Source of the DNA: Chryseobacterium sp. MFBS3-17
GTDB lineage: Bacteria > Bacteroidota > Bacteroidia > Flavobacteriales > Weeksellaceae
Direction of reading: 5' to 3'
DNA: 64,000 nucleotides
Assembly: GCF_020687745.1 (NCBI RefSeq)
Contig: NZ_JAJEWK010000006.1
Location: 124,001-188,000 of the forward strand
A program made the position numbers and the translations under genes. Under the pieces are notes generated by a model. That model was not told the DNA's origin. It did not search any database and saw only the letters and a list, made by a program, of their open reading frames with translations. Positions 43,898 through 53,460 of this stretch are shown here, one piece after another. Numbering within the stretch: position 1 is the first letter of the stretch; each line of letters opens with the position of its first letter.

Positions 43898-45214
43898 ATG
43901 AAGAAAATGACCTCTGCACTCGCATTGTTTATGCTGATTTTTTCAGCGGCCCAGTCTTTTGATACCACCAAAATGAACGCCTTTATGAAGGCACTGGATG
44001 ATCATCAGAAATTTATGGGAGCAGTGGCTGTAGCCAAAGACGGCAATGTCATCTACCAGAATGCCATTGGCTTTGCTGATGCAGAAACGCAGCTTAAGAA
44101 CAAACCGGATACTAAATTCCGCATCGGCTCCATCAGCAAAACCTTTACTGCCGTATTGGTTCTGAAAGCCGCCGAAAATCAGAAACTCAGCCTGACCGAT
44201 CCGCTTTCTAAATTTTTCCCCCAAGTGAAAAATTCAGAGAAAATAACCATCGAACAACTCCTGAATCACCGCAGCGGAATTTTTAATGTGACCAATCGCC
44301 CGGATTATCTGATGTGGAATCAGAAACCCGCCACAGAAGCGGAAATGGTAAACCGTATCGTGGAATCCGGCAGCGCTTCTGAGCCCGGAACAAAAACCGA
44401 TTACAGCAATTCCAACTACATACTGCTTACCTATATCCTGGAAAAAGTTCACGGAAAGCCTTTTGCAAAAATCCTGGAGCAGCAGATTACCAAACCGCTG
44501 AAACTTAACAATACCTATTACGGGGGCAAGATTAACCCTGCAAAAAATGAGGCACATTCTTACAGCCTTTCTGGAACACTAACGAAAGAGAGCCAGACCG
44601 ATATGTCTGTTCCTGCAGGAGCAGGAGCTCTGGTGTCCAGTACCCATGATCTTGTGAAATTTGCCGGCGCTTTGTTTGAGGGTAAACTGCTGAAACCTGA
44701 AACACTGGCAGCCATGATGAAGATGACTGACGGTTATGGCTACGGACTTTTTATGGTTCCCTTTAACGGCCATATCGGCTACGGACACAATGGCGGTATC
44801 GACGGGTTTCAGTCTGCTTTATACTACTTTGCGGACAGCAAAACTGCATTTGTAATGCTCTCCAACGGATCTATTTTTGATAATAACAAAATTTCCGTCG
44901 CTGCACTCAGCGGTGCTTACGGACAAGATATCACTGTTCCGGACTTTACATCGGTCAGTGTAAGCCAAGAAGATTTGCAGAAACTTACCGGTGTCTATGC
45001 GTCCGCTCAGATTCCTTTGAAAATAGAGGTTCGTGCCAAAGACGGCCAACTCTTTGCACAGGCCACCGGCCAAAACGAGTTTCCGCTGGATGCAAAAAGT
45101 GCCACGGTATTTGGTTTTGATACCGCCGGAATTGAACTCGTATTCAAACCGGAAAAAGGGGAAATGACTCTGAACCAGTCCGGCATGTCGTTTCTCTTTA
45201 CCAAAGAAAAATAA
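43898..45214 (+). CDS. Secreted serine hydrolase, class C beta-lactamase family
   Basis: This is a periplasmic penicillin-recognising enzyme of family S12. The signal peptide ends SAAQS (about residue 20). Active-site elements are SISK in RIGSISKTFTAV (about 79), YSN in KTDYSNSNYILL (about 168) and a GHNGGIDG segment in place of the KTG box (about 297). A C-terminal domain of about 100 residues follows. Members act as peptidases, esterases or beta-lactamases; resistance cannot be inferred. It precedes the M1 peptidase by 42 bp. Confidence 0.85.
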   Translation: MKKMTSALALFMLIFSAAQSFDTTKMNAFMKALDDHQKFMGAVAVAKDGNVIYQNAIGFADAETQLKNKPDTKFRIGSISKTFTAVLVLKAAENQKLSLTDPLSKFFPQVKNSEKITIEQLLNHRSGIFNVTNRPDYLMWNQKPATEAEMVNRIVESGSASEPGTKTDYSNSNYILLTYILEKVHGKPFAKILEQQITKPLKLNNTYYGGKINPAKNEAHSYSLSGTLTKESQTDMSVPAGAGALVSSTHDLVKFAGALFEGKLLKPETLAAMMKMTDGYGYGLFMVPFNGHIGYGHNGGIDGFQSALYYFADSKTAFVMLSNGSIFDNNKISVAALSGAYGQDITVPDFTSVSVSQEDLQKLTGVYASAQIPLKIEVRAKDGQLFAQATGQNEFPLDAKSATVFGFDTAGIELVFKPEKGEMTLNQSGMSFLFTKEK

Positions 45215-45256
45215 GTCTGAAATTTCCATTTAGTTGCTTAATAATACAATCTCAAT

Positions 45257-47767
45257 ATGAAGAAACTCATTCTTTCCATCAGTTTACTGGGCATTCTTTT
45301 CACAGGTCAGATCGGTGCACAGACCGAGACCAGCGGAAGGGAAACCGTGTACAGGCAGTCTCATACCAAAACTACCGAACTGAAACATACCAAACTGAAG
45401 GTTAATTTTGACTATCAGAAAGAGCAGATGAACGGCGAAGCGTGGCTCACGGCTGCTCCCTATTTTTATCCTACAGATTCGCTGGTGCTGAACGCCAAAG
45501 CGATGTTGATTCATGAAGTATCCCTGGATAAAAACGGGTTGAAATCTCCCCTGAAATATGACTACACCCGTGATATTTTGAAAATTCATCTGGATAAAAC
45601 CTATAACCGCAATCAGGATTACACGGTGTACATTAAATATACCGCCCGTCCCAATGAAGTAAAACAAGAGGGAAGCGCCGCCATTACCGATGCCAAAGGC
45701 CTCTATTTCATCAATGCTCAGGGAAAAGATCCCGATAAACCGACACAAATCTGGACTCAGGGAGAAACGGAATCCAGTTCGGTATGGTTTCCTACTATCG
45801 ATAAACCCAATATGAAAACCACACAGGAAATTTATATGACGGTACCCGACAAATACGTCACGCTTTCCAACGGTTATCTGAAATCTTCAGTGAAGGAATC
45901 CGGCGGGCTGCGCACAGACCACTGGGTGCTGGACAAAAAACACGCCCCTTATCTCTTTTTTATGGGGGTGGGTGAGTATGCTGTTGTAAAAGACAAATGG
46001 AGAAATATTCCGGTGGATTATTATGTGGAAAAAGAATACGAGCCGTATGCGAAGGAAATTTTCGGGAACACCCCGGAAATGATTGAGTTCTTTTCCAAAA
46101 TTCTGAAATACGATTATCCGTGGAATAAGTATGCCCAGATTACCGCCAGAGATTATGTAAGTGGTGCAATGGAAAATACCACAGCGGTTCTTCATATGGA
46201 ACGGGCACAGCAGAAACCCGGTGATCTGATTGATGAAAACAAATGGGAAGATGTGATTGCCCACGAAGCTTTTCACCACTGGTTTGGCAATATTGTGACT
46301 GCTGAAAGCTGGAGCAATCTTACCGTAAACGAGTCTTTTGCCAATTATTCCGAATACCTGTGGAACGAACACAAGTATGGGAGAGATCATGCTGATTATA
46401 CCCTGATGCGGGCCCGCGAAACCTATTTTCGTGATCCGCTGAATGTCTCCAAAGATCTGGTGCGTTTCCAGTATCATTCCCGTGAAGATATGTTTGATGG
46501 GGTTTCCTATAACAAAGGCGGATCTATTTTGCACATGTTGCGGCACTACCTGGGAGATGAAGCCTTCTACGGCGGACTTCATGATTATCTGAAGACCAAT
46601 GAATACGGAACCGGCGAAGCACATCAGCTGAGACTCTCACTGGAAAAAGTCTCCGGAAAGGATCTGAACTGGTTCTTCAATCAATGGTTTTTTGGCAGCG
46701 GTCATCCGAAACTGTCTTATACAACGACTTATGAACCGGTGAAAAAAGAAGTGACGGTCACCATCAGCCAGACCCAGTCCGGAGCTAAATTTCAGTTTCC
46801 GCTGGCCATGGATCTTTATGAAAACGGGAAGCCCCTCAGAAAAAATGTCTGGGTAAATGCTCAGGATAAAAATTACTTTACATTCCCGGCGGGCAAAAAT
46901 CCGGAATTCATCAATATCAATCCGGATGGACTGTTGCTGGGAGAGTTTACAGATCAGAAAACGCCCGAGCAGCTTTTCACCCAATATAGCCAGTCTAAAG
47001 AGTTTTACAGCCGCTATGGTGCTGTAGAGAAGGCTGCAGAAGATAAAACCGGCAATGCTGCCTCGCTGAAAGTGCTGACCGCAGCCTTGAAGGACAGCCA
47101 TTTCAGAATCCGGATGAAAGCCCTCAGCGGACTGGATCTGACACGGCAGGATCATGCGAAGGCCACACTTAGCGAAGTAGAAAAGCTGGCATCTTCAGAC
47201 CCGAAAACTTTGGTACAGTCGGCGGCAATTGCGGCACTGGCCAAAATGAAGGATAAGAAGTATATTCCGTTATTTGAGAAAGGAATGAATGCGGTATCCA
47301 ATTCGGTGAAAGGGAGTTCACTACTGGGTCTGGCACAGGCCGATCCGTCAAAAGTTCCTGCAATGGCCGATAAAGTAGAGCTCGAGAATGCAGATGAGGA
47401 GCTGCTGAATCTGTTGCTCCCGGTTATTGTAAAAAATAAAATTGAAAAACAGATGCCTGCTATTGCGCAGATTGCTGCATTTTATCCGTTTGTGAAGTTT
47501 CAGGATCCTGCGCTGGGTGCGGTAGCAGAGGAAGGTTTCAACTGGATTATGAATTCGGATCATCTGAAAGCGACTCAGAATGTGACGCAGATTCTTACCC
47601 AGGTAAAAAGCCAGCTGGGTGATAATCCGCAGGCCAAAATGATGATTGTGCAAATGCTTCGCGATGGTCTGGCCAAAAAAATGGCCGTGCTGAAAGCCAA
47701 CCCGTCGTCTACGACCATAAATATGCAGATAGACGCTATTAACCAGGCGATTGAAGCGTATAAATAA
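45257..47767 (+). CDS. M1-family zinc aminopeptidase with HEAT-like C-terminus
   Basis: This secreted or periplasmic aminopeptidase has 836 residues. A signal peptide (KKLILSISLLGILFTGQIGA) is followed by the N-terminal beta domain, the exopeptidase motif GAMENTTAV (about 309) and the zinc site HEAFHHW (H336, H340), with the Glu ligand in VNESFANYSEYLW. Residues from about 600 to the end are helical repeats (KALSGLDLTRQDHAKATLSE, AAIAALAKMKDKKYIPLFEK), typical of the M1 C-terminal domain. Unlike the M1 gene at 8796 it lacks a T9SS domain. A strong terminator follows. Confidence 0.93.
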   Translation: MKKLILSISLLGILFTGQIGAQTETSGRETVYRQSHTKTTELKHTKLKVNFDYQKEQMNGEAWLTAAPYFYPTDSLVLNAKAMLIHEVSLDKNGLKSPLKYDYTRDILKIHLDKTYNRNQDYTVYIKYTARPNEVKQEGSAAITDAKGLYFINAQGKDPDKPTQIWTQGETESSSVWFPTIDKPNMKTTQEIYMTVPDKYVTLSNGYLKSSVKESGGLRTDHWVLDKKHAPYLFFMGVGEYAVVKDKWRNIPVDYYVEKEYEPYAKEIFGNTPEMIEFFSKILKYDYPWNKYAQITARDYVSGAMENTTAVLHMERAQQKPGDLIDENKWEDVIAHEAFHHWFGNIVTAESWSNLTVNESFANYSEYLWNEHKYGRDHADYTLMRARETYFRDPLNVSKDLVRFQYHSREDMFDGVSYNKGGSILHMLRHYLGDEAFYGGLHDYLKTNEYGTGEAHQLRLSLEKVSGKDLNWFFNQWFFGSGHPKLSYTTTYEPVKKEVTVTISQTQSGAKFQFPLAMDLYENGKPLRKNVWVNAQDKNYFTFPAGKNPEFININPDGLLLGEFTDQKTPEQLFTQYSQSKEFYSRYGAVEKAAEDKTGNAASLKVLTAALKDSHFRIRMKALSGLDLTRQDHAKATLSEVEKLASSDPKTLVQSAAIAALAKMKDKKYIPLFEKGMNAVSNSVKGSSLLGLAQADPSKVPAMADKVELENADEELLNLLLPVIVKNKIEKQMPAIAQIAAFYPFVKFQDPALGAVAEEGFNWIMNSDHLKATQNVTQILTQVKSQLGDNPQAKMMIVQMLRDGLAKKMAVLKANPSSTTINMQIDAINQAIEAYK

Positions 47768-47785
47768 GACTTGAAAACAAGAATG

Positions 47786-47817
47786 AAAGCTGCCGCAGAA
47801 AGGCAGCTTTTTTTTTA
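47786..47817 (+). terminator. Terminator after the second M1 peptidase
   Basis: An 8- to 9-bp stem AAAGCTGCC/GGCAGCTTT with a 7-nt loop is followed by more than seven Ts. Confidence 0.85.
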
Positions 47818-47895
47818 GCGTGGCAACTTACAGTGGGGAAGCATAGTTGTACAGCGTTACAGTGATTTTTTGTGTTCATCACGCATCTGACGTCC

Positions 47896-47928
47896 ATAAA
47901 AAAAGGAATTTCCGAAGAAACTCCTTTT
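47896..47928 (-). terminator. UUCG-tetraloop terminator of the cysteine synthase gene
   Basis: On the minus strand an 11-bp stem (47917-47927 with 47902-47912, one G-U pair) closes a TTCG loop, followed by a T run. Confidence 0.8.
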
Positions 47929-47950
47929 AAAGATAATGAAGTGAGAGGTT

Positions 47951-48931
47951 TTACAACCATCCCATTTCCTCCATCCATTCATCGTTATAGATTTTTCCCA
48001 CATACCGGGAACCGTGGTCATGCAGCAGTACGATAATGATGTCGTCCTTTTTAAACTGATCTTTCATTTGAACCAGGGCAGAAATGGCACTTCCGGCCGA
48101 ATATCCGCAGAATATTCCTTCTTCTTTGGCAAGTTTGCGGGCATAGATGGCGCCGTCCTTATCGGTTACTTTTTCAAAGTGGTCAATGACATCCATGTCG
48201 TAGTTTTCCGGTAGAATATCTTCGCCGATGCCCTCTGTAATGTAGGTGTAGGCATTTTCCAGGTTTACCTCTCCGGTTTCATGGACTTCTTTCAGAATAG
48301 AACCATAAGTATCCACGCCGATTACCTGTATTTCCGGATTTTTTTCTTTAAAGAATTTTCCACAACCTGTGATGGTTCCTCCGGTGCCGGCACCCACCAT
48401 GAAATGGGTCAGTTTTCCTTCGGTTTGTTCCCAGATTTCAGGTGCGGTTTGTTCGTAATGTGCCTGGCGGTTAGACAGATTGTCATACTGGTTTACATAC
48501 CATGCATTGGGTGTTTCTTCGGTCAGGCGTTTTGCGGTCTGGTAATAGGAGCGCGGGTCGGTAGGCTTTACATCAGTTGGGCATACAATTACTTCGGCGC
48601 CCACAGCTCTCAGGATGTCGCATTTTTCTTTGGACTGCTTGGAGTTGGTTACGAAAATACATTTATAGCCTTTTACGATAGCGGCCAGTGCCAGACCCAT
48701 ACCGGTGTTGCCGGATGTTCCTTCTATAATGGTCCCGCCCGGTTTCAGCCGTCCGTCTTGTTCGGCATCCTCAATCATCTTCAGCGCCATACGGTCTTTT
48801 ACGGAATTTCCGGGGTTGAAGGTTTCTACTTTGGCCAGTACCAGAGCAGGGAAGTCTTCTCCCAACACTTTGTTCAGTTTTACAAGCGGCGTGTTGCCGA
48901 TGGTTTCCAGAATATTTTCTGCGTATTTCAT
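47951..48931 (-). CDS. Cysteine synthase/cystathionine beta-synthase-family enzyme
   Basis: This PLP enzyme of fold type II has 326 residues. NPGNSVKDRMALKMIEDAE (about 39-57) holds the PLP lysine. EGTSGNTGMGLALAA binds substrate carboxylate, and GAGTGGTITGCGKFFKEKNP (about 182) binds phosphate. The stretch WYVNQYDNLSNRQAHYEQTA is closer to cystathionine beta-synthases than to CysK, but the regulatory CBS pair is absent. It either makes cysteine from O-acetylserine or condenses homocysteine with serine; sequence alone leaves both open. Confidence 0.87.
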   Translation of the reverse strand: MKYAENILETIGNTPLVKLNKVLGEDFPALVLAKVETFNPGNSVKDRMALKMIEDAEQDGRLKPGGTIIEGTSGNTGMGLALAAIVKGYKCIFVTNSKQSKEKCDILRAVGAEVIVCPTDVKPTDPRSYYQTAKRLTEETPNAWYVNQYDNLSNRQAHYEQTAPEIWEQTEGKLTHFMVGAGTGGTITGCGKFFKEKNPEIQVIGVDTYGSILKEVHETGEVNLENAYTYITEGIGEDILPENYDMDVIDHFEKVTDKDGAIYARKLAKEEGIFCGYSAGSAISALVQMKDQFKKDDIIIVLLHDHGSRYVGKIYNDEWMEEMGWL

Positions 48932-49036
48932 TATTGTATATTTATGGTTCAGCAGTTTGCCTGTGCTTCCTGCCGTTTTGTTTTAAAAATTAAATTGTTC
49001 TTACTATTGCATGCATCTCAAACATTTTCCTGCTCA

Positions 49037-50266
49037 TTAGTTATACTTGATCGATTTTACCGGTGAAATTTTGCTGATGAGATAACTTGGAAATATCAGT
49101 GCAAATGCAGAAATCAGAAGAATTCCTCCCGAAATCAGGAGTGGAATCATCGGATTCAGATCCACGGGTACTACACTTACGTAATAATTTTCAGGATTCA
49201 GGGTAATGATACCAAAGAAATGTTGCAGCGTAAGCAATCCCAGCCCGATGATATTTCCCAGAACAAGTCCCGGAATCATGATCAGCAGGGTATAGTTGAT
49301 GAAAATCGCCCGGATTTGCCCGTTGTGTGCTCCCAGCGTTTTCAGTAATCCGATGGAATTGGTTCGCTCAATAATCAGAATCAGCAGCACCATAATGATG
49401 TTAATGACCACTACAATGAGCATAATGATGATGATGACTGCAATATTATTGTCAAAAATATTAATCCAGTCCACAATCTGGGGATAGCGGTCTGTCGCCT
49501 TTTCCACATAATTTTTAATGCCTACCAGCGCTTCTATTTCGGGGGTATCTTTGTCAATGTCATTTACATTTTTCAGGAATACATCAATGCCACCTACGGC
49601 ATCCTTTTCCATATCCAGAATCCGCCGCACATGGTTGATGTCTCCTATAATAAACTGATCATCAATCATTTTGATATCTGTTTTATAGATTCCGGACACT
49701 TCAAATTTCCGGTAAATAATCCGGTCTTCGCCGCGGGAAAAAACAGCTACGATGCTGTCTTTGGTTTTCAGGTGCAGGTCCTGGGCAATTTTTTCAGACA
49801 AAACCACGCCGCTGTTGTAACCCTCTTCGGTGATTTTTGGGGTGCTCCCTTCGGTCAGAAATTTTTCAAAGCGCTCGTGGTCAAAATCTTTACCGACACC
49901 TTTGAAGATGATTCCTGCGAAATCGTGCTCATTTCTGAGGATTCCGGTTGCCGTGGCATAATTCTGGATTTTGGCTACATCCGGAAGTGCACTGATCTGT
50001 TTGGTCTTTAGACCCTGTTTGTCCAGCACAGAGGAATCATAGGAAGAATTGGATCTTTTGGATTTGATGTTAATGTGCCCGTTGAAATCGGCCATCCGAA
50101 GTTTAATGGCTTCTTTGGATCCGAAACCTACAGACACCGTAATGAGCGAAACAATGACACCCAGAGCCACAGACAGCCTTCCGATGAAGATGATAATCCG
50201 TGAGAGATTATTTTTGTTATCTTTGGAAAAAGCTATTTTTTTAGAAAAATATATTGGAAATTTCAA
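49037..50266 (-). CDS. FtsX/LolCE-type ABC transporter permease
   Basis: This inner-membrane permease has 409 residues in the MacB/LolE layout. TM1 is at about 25-50 (RIIIFIGRLSVALGVIVSLI), a periplasmic domain follows (about 55-260), and three C-terminal helices belong to the FtsX domain (VIIIIMLIVVVINIIMVLLI, NYTLLIMIPGLVLGNIIGLG, LLISGGILLISAFALIF). It may serve lipoprotein release. The TTG at 50266 (KFPIYFSKKIAFSKDN) is the likely start, since the ATG at 50287 would reach into the divergent gene. No ATPase gene is adjacent. Confidence 0.83.
   Translation of the reverse strand: MKFPIYFSKKIAFSKDNKNNLSRIIIFIGRLSVALGVIVSLITVSVGFGSKEAIKLRMADFNGHINIKSKRSNSSYDSSVLDKQGLKTKQISALPDVAKIQNYATATGILRNEHDFAGIIFKGVGKDFDHERFEKFLTEGSTPKITEEGYNSGVVLSEKIAQDLHLKTKDSIVAVFSRGEDRIIYRKFEVSGIYKTDIKMIDDQFIIGDINHVRRILDMEKDAVGGIDVFLKNVNDIDKDTPEIEALVGIKNYVEKATDRYPQIVDWINIFDNNIAVIIIIMLIVVVINIIMVLLILIIERTNSIGLLKTLGAHNGQIRAIFINYTLLIMIPGLVLGNIIGLGLLTLQHFFGIITLNPENYYVSVVPVDLNPMIPLLISGGILLISAFALIFPSYLISKISPVKSIKYN
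50218..50225 (+). promoter_or_regulatory. -7 box TATCTTTG inside the divergent permease gene
   Basis: TAnnTTTG 45 bp before the DUF1343/NamZ start, lying within codons of the opposite-strand permease. Confidence 0.55.
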
Positions 50267-50270
50267 GCCT

Positions 50271-51464
50271 ATGGATTTAAATGCCAAAATTAAAGATTTA
50301 CTTTTTATTTGCCTAATCTTTTTAGGAATAACCCAACTCAGTGCACATGAAAATCAACACGAAGGTTTCCTTACCGGTGCAGACCAGCCAGAGTTGTATC
50401 TTCCGCTCCTGAAGGGCAAAACCATAGGGGTGGTGACCAATCAGACCGGTTTGTTAAAGGACCGGACCCATCTTGTCGATTTTCTGGTGAAGAATAAGAT
50501 ACAAATCAAAACCATTTTTGCTCCGGAACATGGCTTCCGTGGTGAGGCAGATGCCGGCGAGCATGTAAAAAACGGGGTAGACACCAAAACGGGAATTCCC
50601 ATTGTTTCCCTGTATGGCAGTAATAAAAAACCTACGGCAGCACAGCTGAAGGGGCTGGATCTGGTACTGTTTGATATTCAGGATGTAGGCGTGCGTTTCT
50701 ATACCTATATTTCCACACTCACCTATGTGATGGAAGCAGGTGCGGAGAATCATGTGGAAGTAGTGGTGCTGGACAGGCCCAATCCGCACGATGGCTATAC
50801 CGACGGCCCGGTGCTGAAATCCGGCTTTACTTCTTTTGTAGGCATGCATAAAGTACCTGTGGTATACGGACTTACCATAGGTGAATACGGAAAAATGGTC
50901 AATGGTGAAAAGTGGCTGAAGAACGGGGTGCAGGCTCAGTACACGGTAATTCCGATGAAAGATTACCATAAAAACAAGCGCTACGGCATGCTGGAAAGAC
51001 CTTCGCCCAACCTACCGAATGATTTGTCGGTCAATCTGTATCCGAGCCTTTGTTTCTTTGAAGGAACCCAGGTGTCGGTAGGGCGGGGAACTGCTTTGCC
51101 GTTTCAGATTTATGGTTCACCCTGGACCCGGGATTTGCCTTATCAGTTTACTCCGAAACCTACCGCAGGCGCCAAGGATCCTTTCCTGAACGGTAAATTG
51201 TGCTACGGCGAAAACTTATCCCGGCACAAAGGTGATTTGCGCCAATTGGATCTGGGATATTTGCTGAATGCTTATGCCCATTATAAAAATCCACAGCAGA
51301 ATTTCTTCCTGAAAAATCTGTTTTTTGATAAACTTGCGGGAACCGACGCATTGCGGAAGCAGATTGTTGCCGGGAAATCTGAATATGAAATCCGGAATTC
51401 CTGGAAAAAGGATCTGCAGGACTTTGAGAAAATCAGGGTAAAATACGTCATCTATCCGCATTAA
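50271..51464 (+). CDS. DUF1343/NamZ-type exo-beta-N-acetylmuramidase
   Basis: This secreted cell-wall recycling enzyme belongs to the family now known as NamZ (GH171), which releases terminal MurNAc. It has 397 residues with an N-terminal hydrophobic signal (about 8-24, ending LSAHE). Family stretches are GVVTNQTGLLKDRTHLVDFL (about 55), FAPEHGFRGEADAGE (about 84), DIQDVGVRFYTYISTLTYVM (about 137) and DRPNPHDGYTDGPVL (about 167). The start ATG at 50271 lies four bases from the start of the divergent permease. An aspartic protease gene follows by 18 bp. Confidence 0.88.
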   Translation: MDLNAKIKDLLFICLIFLGITQLSAHENQHEGFLTGADQPELYLPLLKGKTIGVVTNQTGLLKDRTHLVDFLVKNKIQIKTIFAPEHGFRGEADAGEHVKNGVDTKTGIPIVSLYGSNKKPTAAQLKGLDLVLFDIQDVGVRFYTYISTLTYVMEAGAENHVEVVVLDRPNPHDGYTDGPVLKSGFTSFVGMHKVPVVYGLTIGEYGKMVNGEKWLKNGVQAQYTVIPMKDYHKNKRYGMLERPSPNLPNDLSVNLYPSLCFFEGTQVSVGRGTALPFQIYGSPWTRDLPYQFTPKPTAGAKDPFLNGKLCYGENLSRHKGDLRQLDLGYLLNAYAHYKNPQQNFFLKNLFFDKLAGTDALRKQIVAGKSEYEIRNSWKKDLQDFEKIRVKYVIYPH

Positions 51465-51482
51465 TAGTTAAAACTGACTATC

Positions 51483-52634
51483 ATGAGATTTTTAGCTGCC
51501 TTTATTCTGTTTCTGATTTCAACGGTTGTTTCCGGCCAGAACGGATTCAGCGTGGGGCATATTGAACCCAAACAGTTTTATGAAGAAATTCCGTTCGAGT
51601 CTGCCAGTGGATTGCCATTGGTAAAAGTCATATACGAGGGTGCCGAACGGGTGTTTCTCTTTGATACAGGTGCGCAGAATGTTCTATTTGAAGAGCCGCA
51701 AAATGCAAAAAACGAGCAGCGTGCACGTATTGAAGATTCCAATCTCAATTCCCGGGAGGCGAAACTGGTCCATCATCAAAGTTTCCGGCTGGGCAATATC
51801 CATTTTACGGAGCAGGCGTTTCTGGTCAGTACCGCAGAAGATAATTTCATGAAAGACTGTCTGCATATTTATGGAATCATTGGCAGTAATGCGGTGCGGA
51901 ATGCCGCTGTAAAAATTGACTATTCACAGCAGAAGATCATCATTGCAGATGATGTGAAAAAGATTTCAACCGCCGGATTTTCGGATTATAAAATGGAAAA
52001 AACGGTAAAGCATGCTGTTTATCCTTATCTGACGCTAACCTATGATGCAGACAAGCGGGTAGAAGTGGCATACCTTATCGATACCGGTTTTACTTCAGGG
52101 ATAGACCTGACCCCGAAAGCCTATGAGGTGCTGAAAGCCAATGGCGGCATCAGATCAGAAGAAAAAGGAACCGGGATTTCGGCGCTGGGTTTGTACGGGG
52201 CGAATCAGAATGCAGATTTGCTGCGGGTGACCACCGTACCGGTAAAAATAGGCAATGCAGTCATTGAAAATCATGTGATCCGGGTTTCTGAAAGTCAGGA
52301 TTCCAAGCTGGGTTATGAAGTACTGAGATTGCTGGATCCAATCATTGACTTTAAGCGAAATAAAATTTATCTGAAAAACACGATAGGCCGGCCAGATTTT
52401 CCCGCCGAAGAACACATCAGCATCATTTATCGTGATGGCAAAACGGTGGTTTCTTCACTGTGGGGCTATCTGATGAATCAGGCAGCCGTAGGTGATGAAG
52501 TATTGGAAATCAACGGGCAACAACTGCAGGTGGCTTCTCTTTGTGATGTGATTTTGCAGCGACCCGTTAACGGGTGGAAGACGGTGAAACTGAAGTCTGC
52601 AGACGGAAAAGTGAAGGTGTTGCAGAGAAATTAA
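51483..52634 (+). CDS. Secreted retropepsin-like aspartic protease with PDZ-like end
   Basis: This 383-residue protein has a signal peptide (RFLAAFILFLISTVVSGQ). Two half-barrels carry the catalytic motifs FDTGAQN (about 60) and IDTGFTSG (about 200), each followed by a hydrophobic strand; IYGIIGSNAVRN is the usual flap/core segment. The last 70 residues (VGDEVLEINGQQLQVASL) look like a degenerate PDZ domain. It is 18 bp after the NamZ-like gene, so both may be expressed together. The substrate is unknown. Its stop codon abuts the stop of the convergent small gene. Confidence 0.83.
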   Translation: MRFLAAFILFLISTVVSGQNGFSVGHIEPKQFYEEIPFESASGLPLVKVIYEGAERVFLFDTGAQNVLFEEPQNAKNEQRARIEDSNLNSREAKLVHHQSFRLGNIHFTEQAFLVSTAEDNFMKDCLHIYGIIGSNAVRNAAVKIDYSQQKIIIADDVKKISTAGFSDYKMEKTVKHAVYPYLTLTYDADKRVEVAYLIDTGFTSGIDLTPKAYEVLKANGGIRSEEKGTGISALGLYGANQNADLLRVTTVPVKIGNAVIENHVIRVSESQDSKLGYEVLRLLDPIIDFKRNKIYLKNTIGRPDFPAEEHISIIYRDGKTVVSSLWGYLMNQAAVGDEVLEINGQQLQVASLCDVILQRPVNGWKTVKLKSADGKVKVLQRN

Positions 52635-52838
52635 TTAATCAAAATCATGATGCGTATCATCTTTGCGGTTGCGGTACACAAACCACATCCCGATGGTGAG
52701 TCCCATCACACCGGCTACAGCCGTCATCAGCGCACGCTGCATTTTATCTTCCGCCGGGTTGCCGATGTAATTCATCAGGAATAAAATCAGAAAAGTGATG
52801 GCAGCCACCACCAGATATTTGGTGCTTTTTATATTCAT
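52635..52838 (-). CDS. Small two-helix membrane protein
   Basis: This 67-residue hypothetical protein has two hydrophobic helices (VVAAITFLILFLMNYIG and MTAVAGVMGLTIGMWFV), an RNRK stop-transfer segment and an acidic/His tail DDTHHDFD. Its start overlaps the stop of the DUF3575 gene by four bases, so it is the last gene of a three-gene operon. I do not recognise a family. Confidence 0.7.
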   Translation of the reverse strand: MNIKSTKYLVVAAITFLILFLMNYIGNPAEDKMQRALMTAVAGVMGLTIGMWFVYRNRKDDTHHDFD

Positions 52839-53458
52839 TTGAAAAGTTTATAAGAGATCATGAGGCCGCCGCGGTACGGAATCCATTCACCGCTGCGGTT
52901 CCATTTGCGCGTGGTTTCTTCATCATAGCGGATGTTCAGATATTTATGAAAACCCTGATAAAAAGATGCATTGTAGCCAATGCCCAGGTAAAAATCCAGG
53001 TTCAGACGTTCGTTTATTTGATGCTGATAACCGCCCACCGCACCGACCAGAAAGGAAAATCCGTCCTGATACAAATCGCGGGTGTTGTATACCGGAGAAT
53101 TTTCAGTGAACTGATAAGGCATGTCGTTCCAGTAGTTCCATTTTTGCATAATGAACCGGGTGGCGGTTACATTGGCACCTACATACCATTTGCTAAAGGC
53201 TTCATCAAAATAATAACGGCCGTCTGCCCCCAGCATATACATTTGCGCATAATGCCCCAGAAATGATTTCCACGGCGACACAAAGAGATCCGCCTGTACC
53301 GTGTACTGCGGTGCAATCTGATATTCAATGCCTGCATTGAGCATTCCTACGGGAAGAAAGAGTGCGTTGGCTTTCAGGTAGAAATCCGGCGTTTCCTTTT
53401 CCTGCGCAGCGCAAAGGAAAAGGGATAAAAATGCAGATGTCAGCAGTAATTTCTTCAA
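52835..53458 (-). CDS. DUF3575 outer-membrane-type protein
   Basis: This 207-residue protein has a signal peptide (KKLLLTSAFLSLFLCAAQ) and alternating strands rich in aromatic residues, ending GGLMISYKLFK. It contains the DUF3575 phrases KANALFLPVGMLNAGIEY and VQADLFVSPWKSF. Members are predicted small beta-barrels of unknown function. It lies between the thioredoxin-TPR gene (2 bp upstream) and the two-helix gene (4-bp overlap). Confidence 0.8.
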   Translation of the reverse strand: MKKLLLTSAFLSLFLCAAQEKETPDFYLKANALFLPVGMLNAGIEYQIAPQYTVQADLFVSPWKSFLGHYAQMYMLGADGRYYFDEAFSKWYVGANVTATRFIMQKWNYWNDMPYQFTENSPVYNTRDLYQDGFSFLVGAVGGYQHQINERLNLDFYLGIGYNASFYQGFHKYLNIRYDEETTRKWNRSGEWIPYRGGLMISYKLFK

Positions 53459-53460
53459 AA

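Noticed and set aside
50267-50287. ATG at 50287 as the start of the FtsX-type permease
   Set aside because: It would overlap the start of the divergent NamZ-like gene and adds seven residues not typical of the family; TTG at 50266 gives the usual KFPIYFSKKIAFS start.
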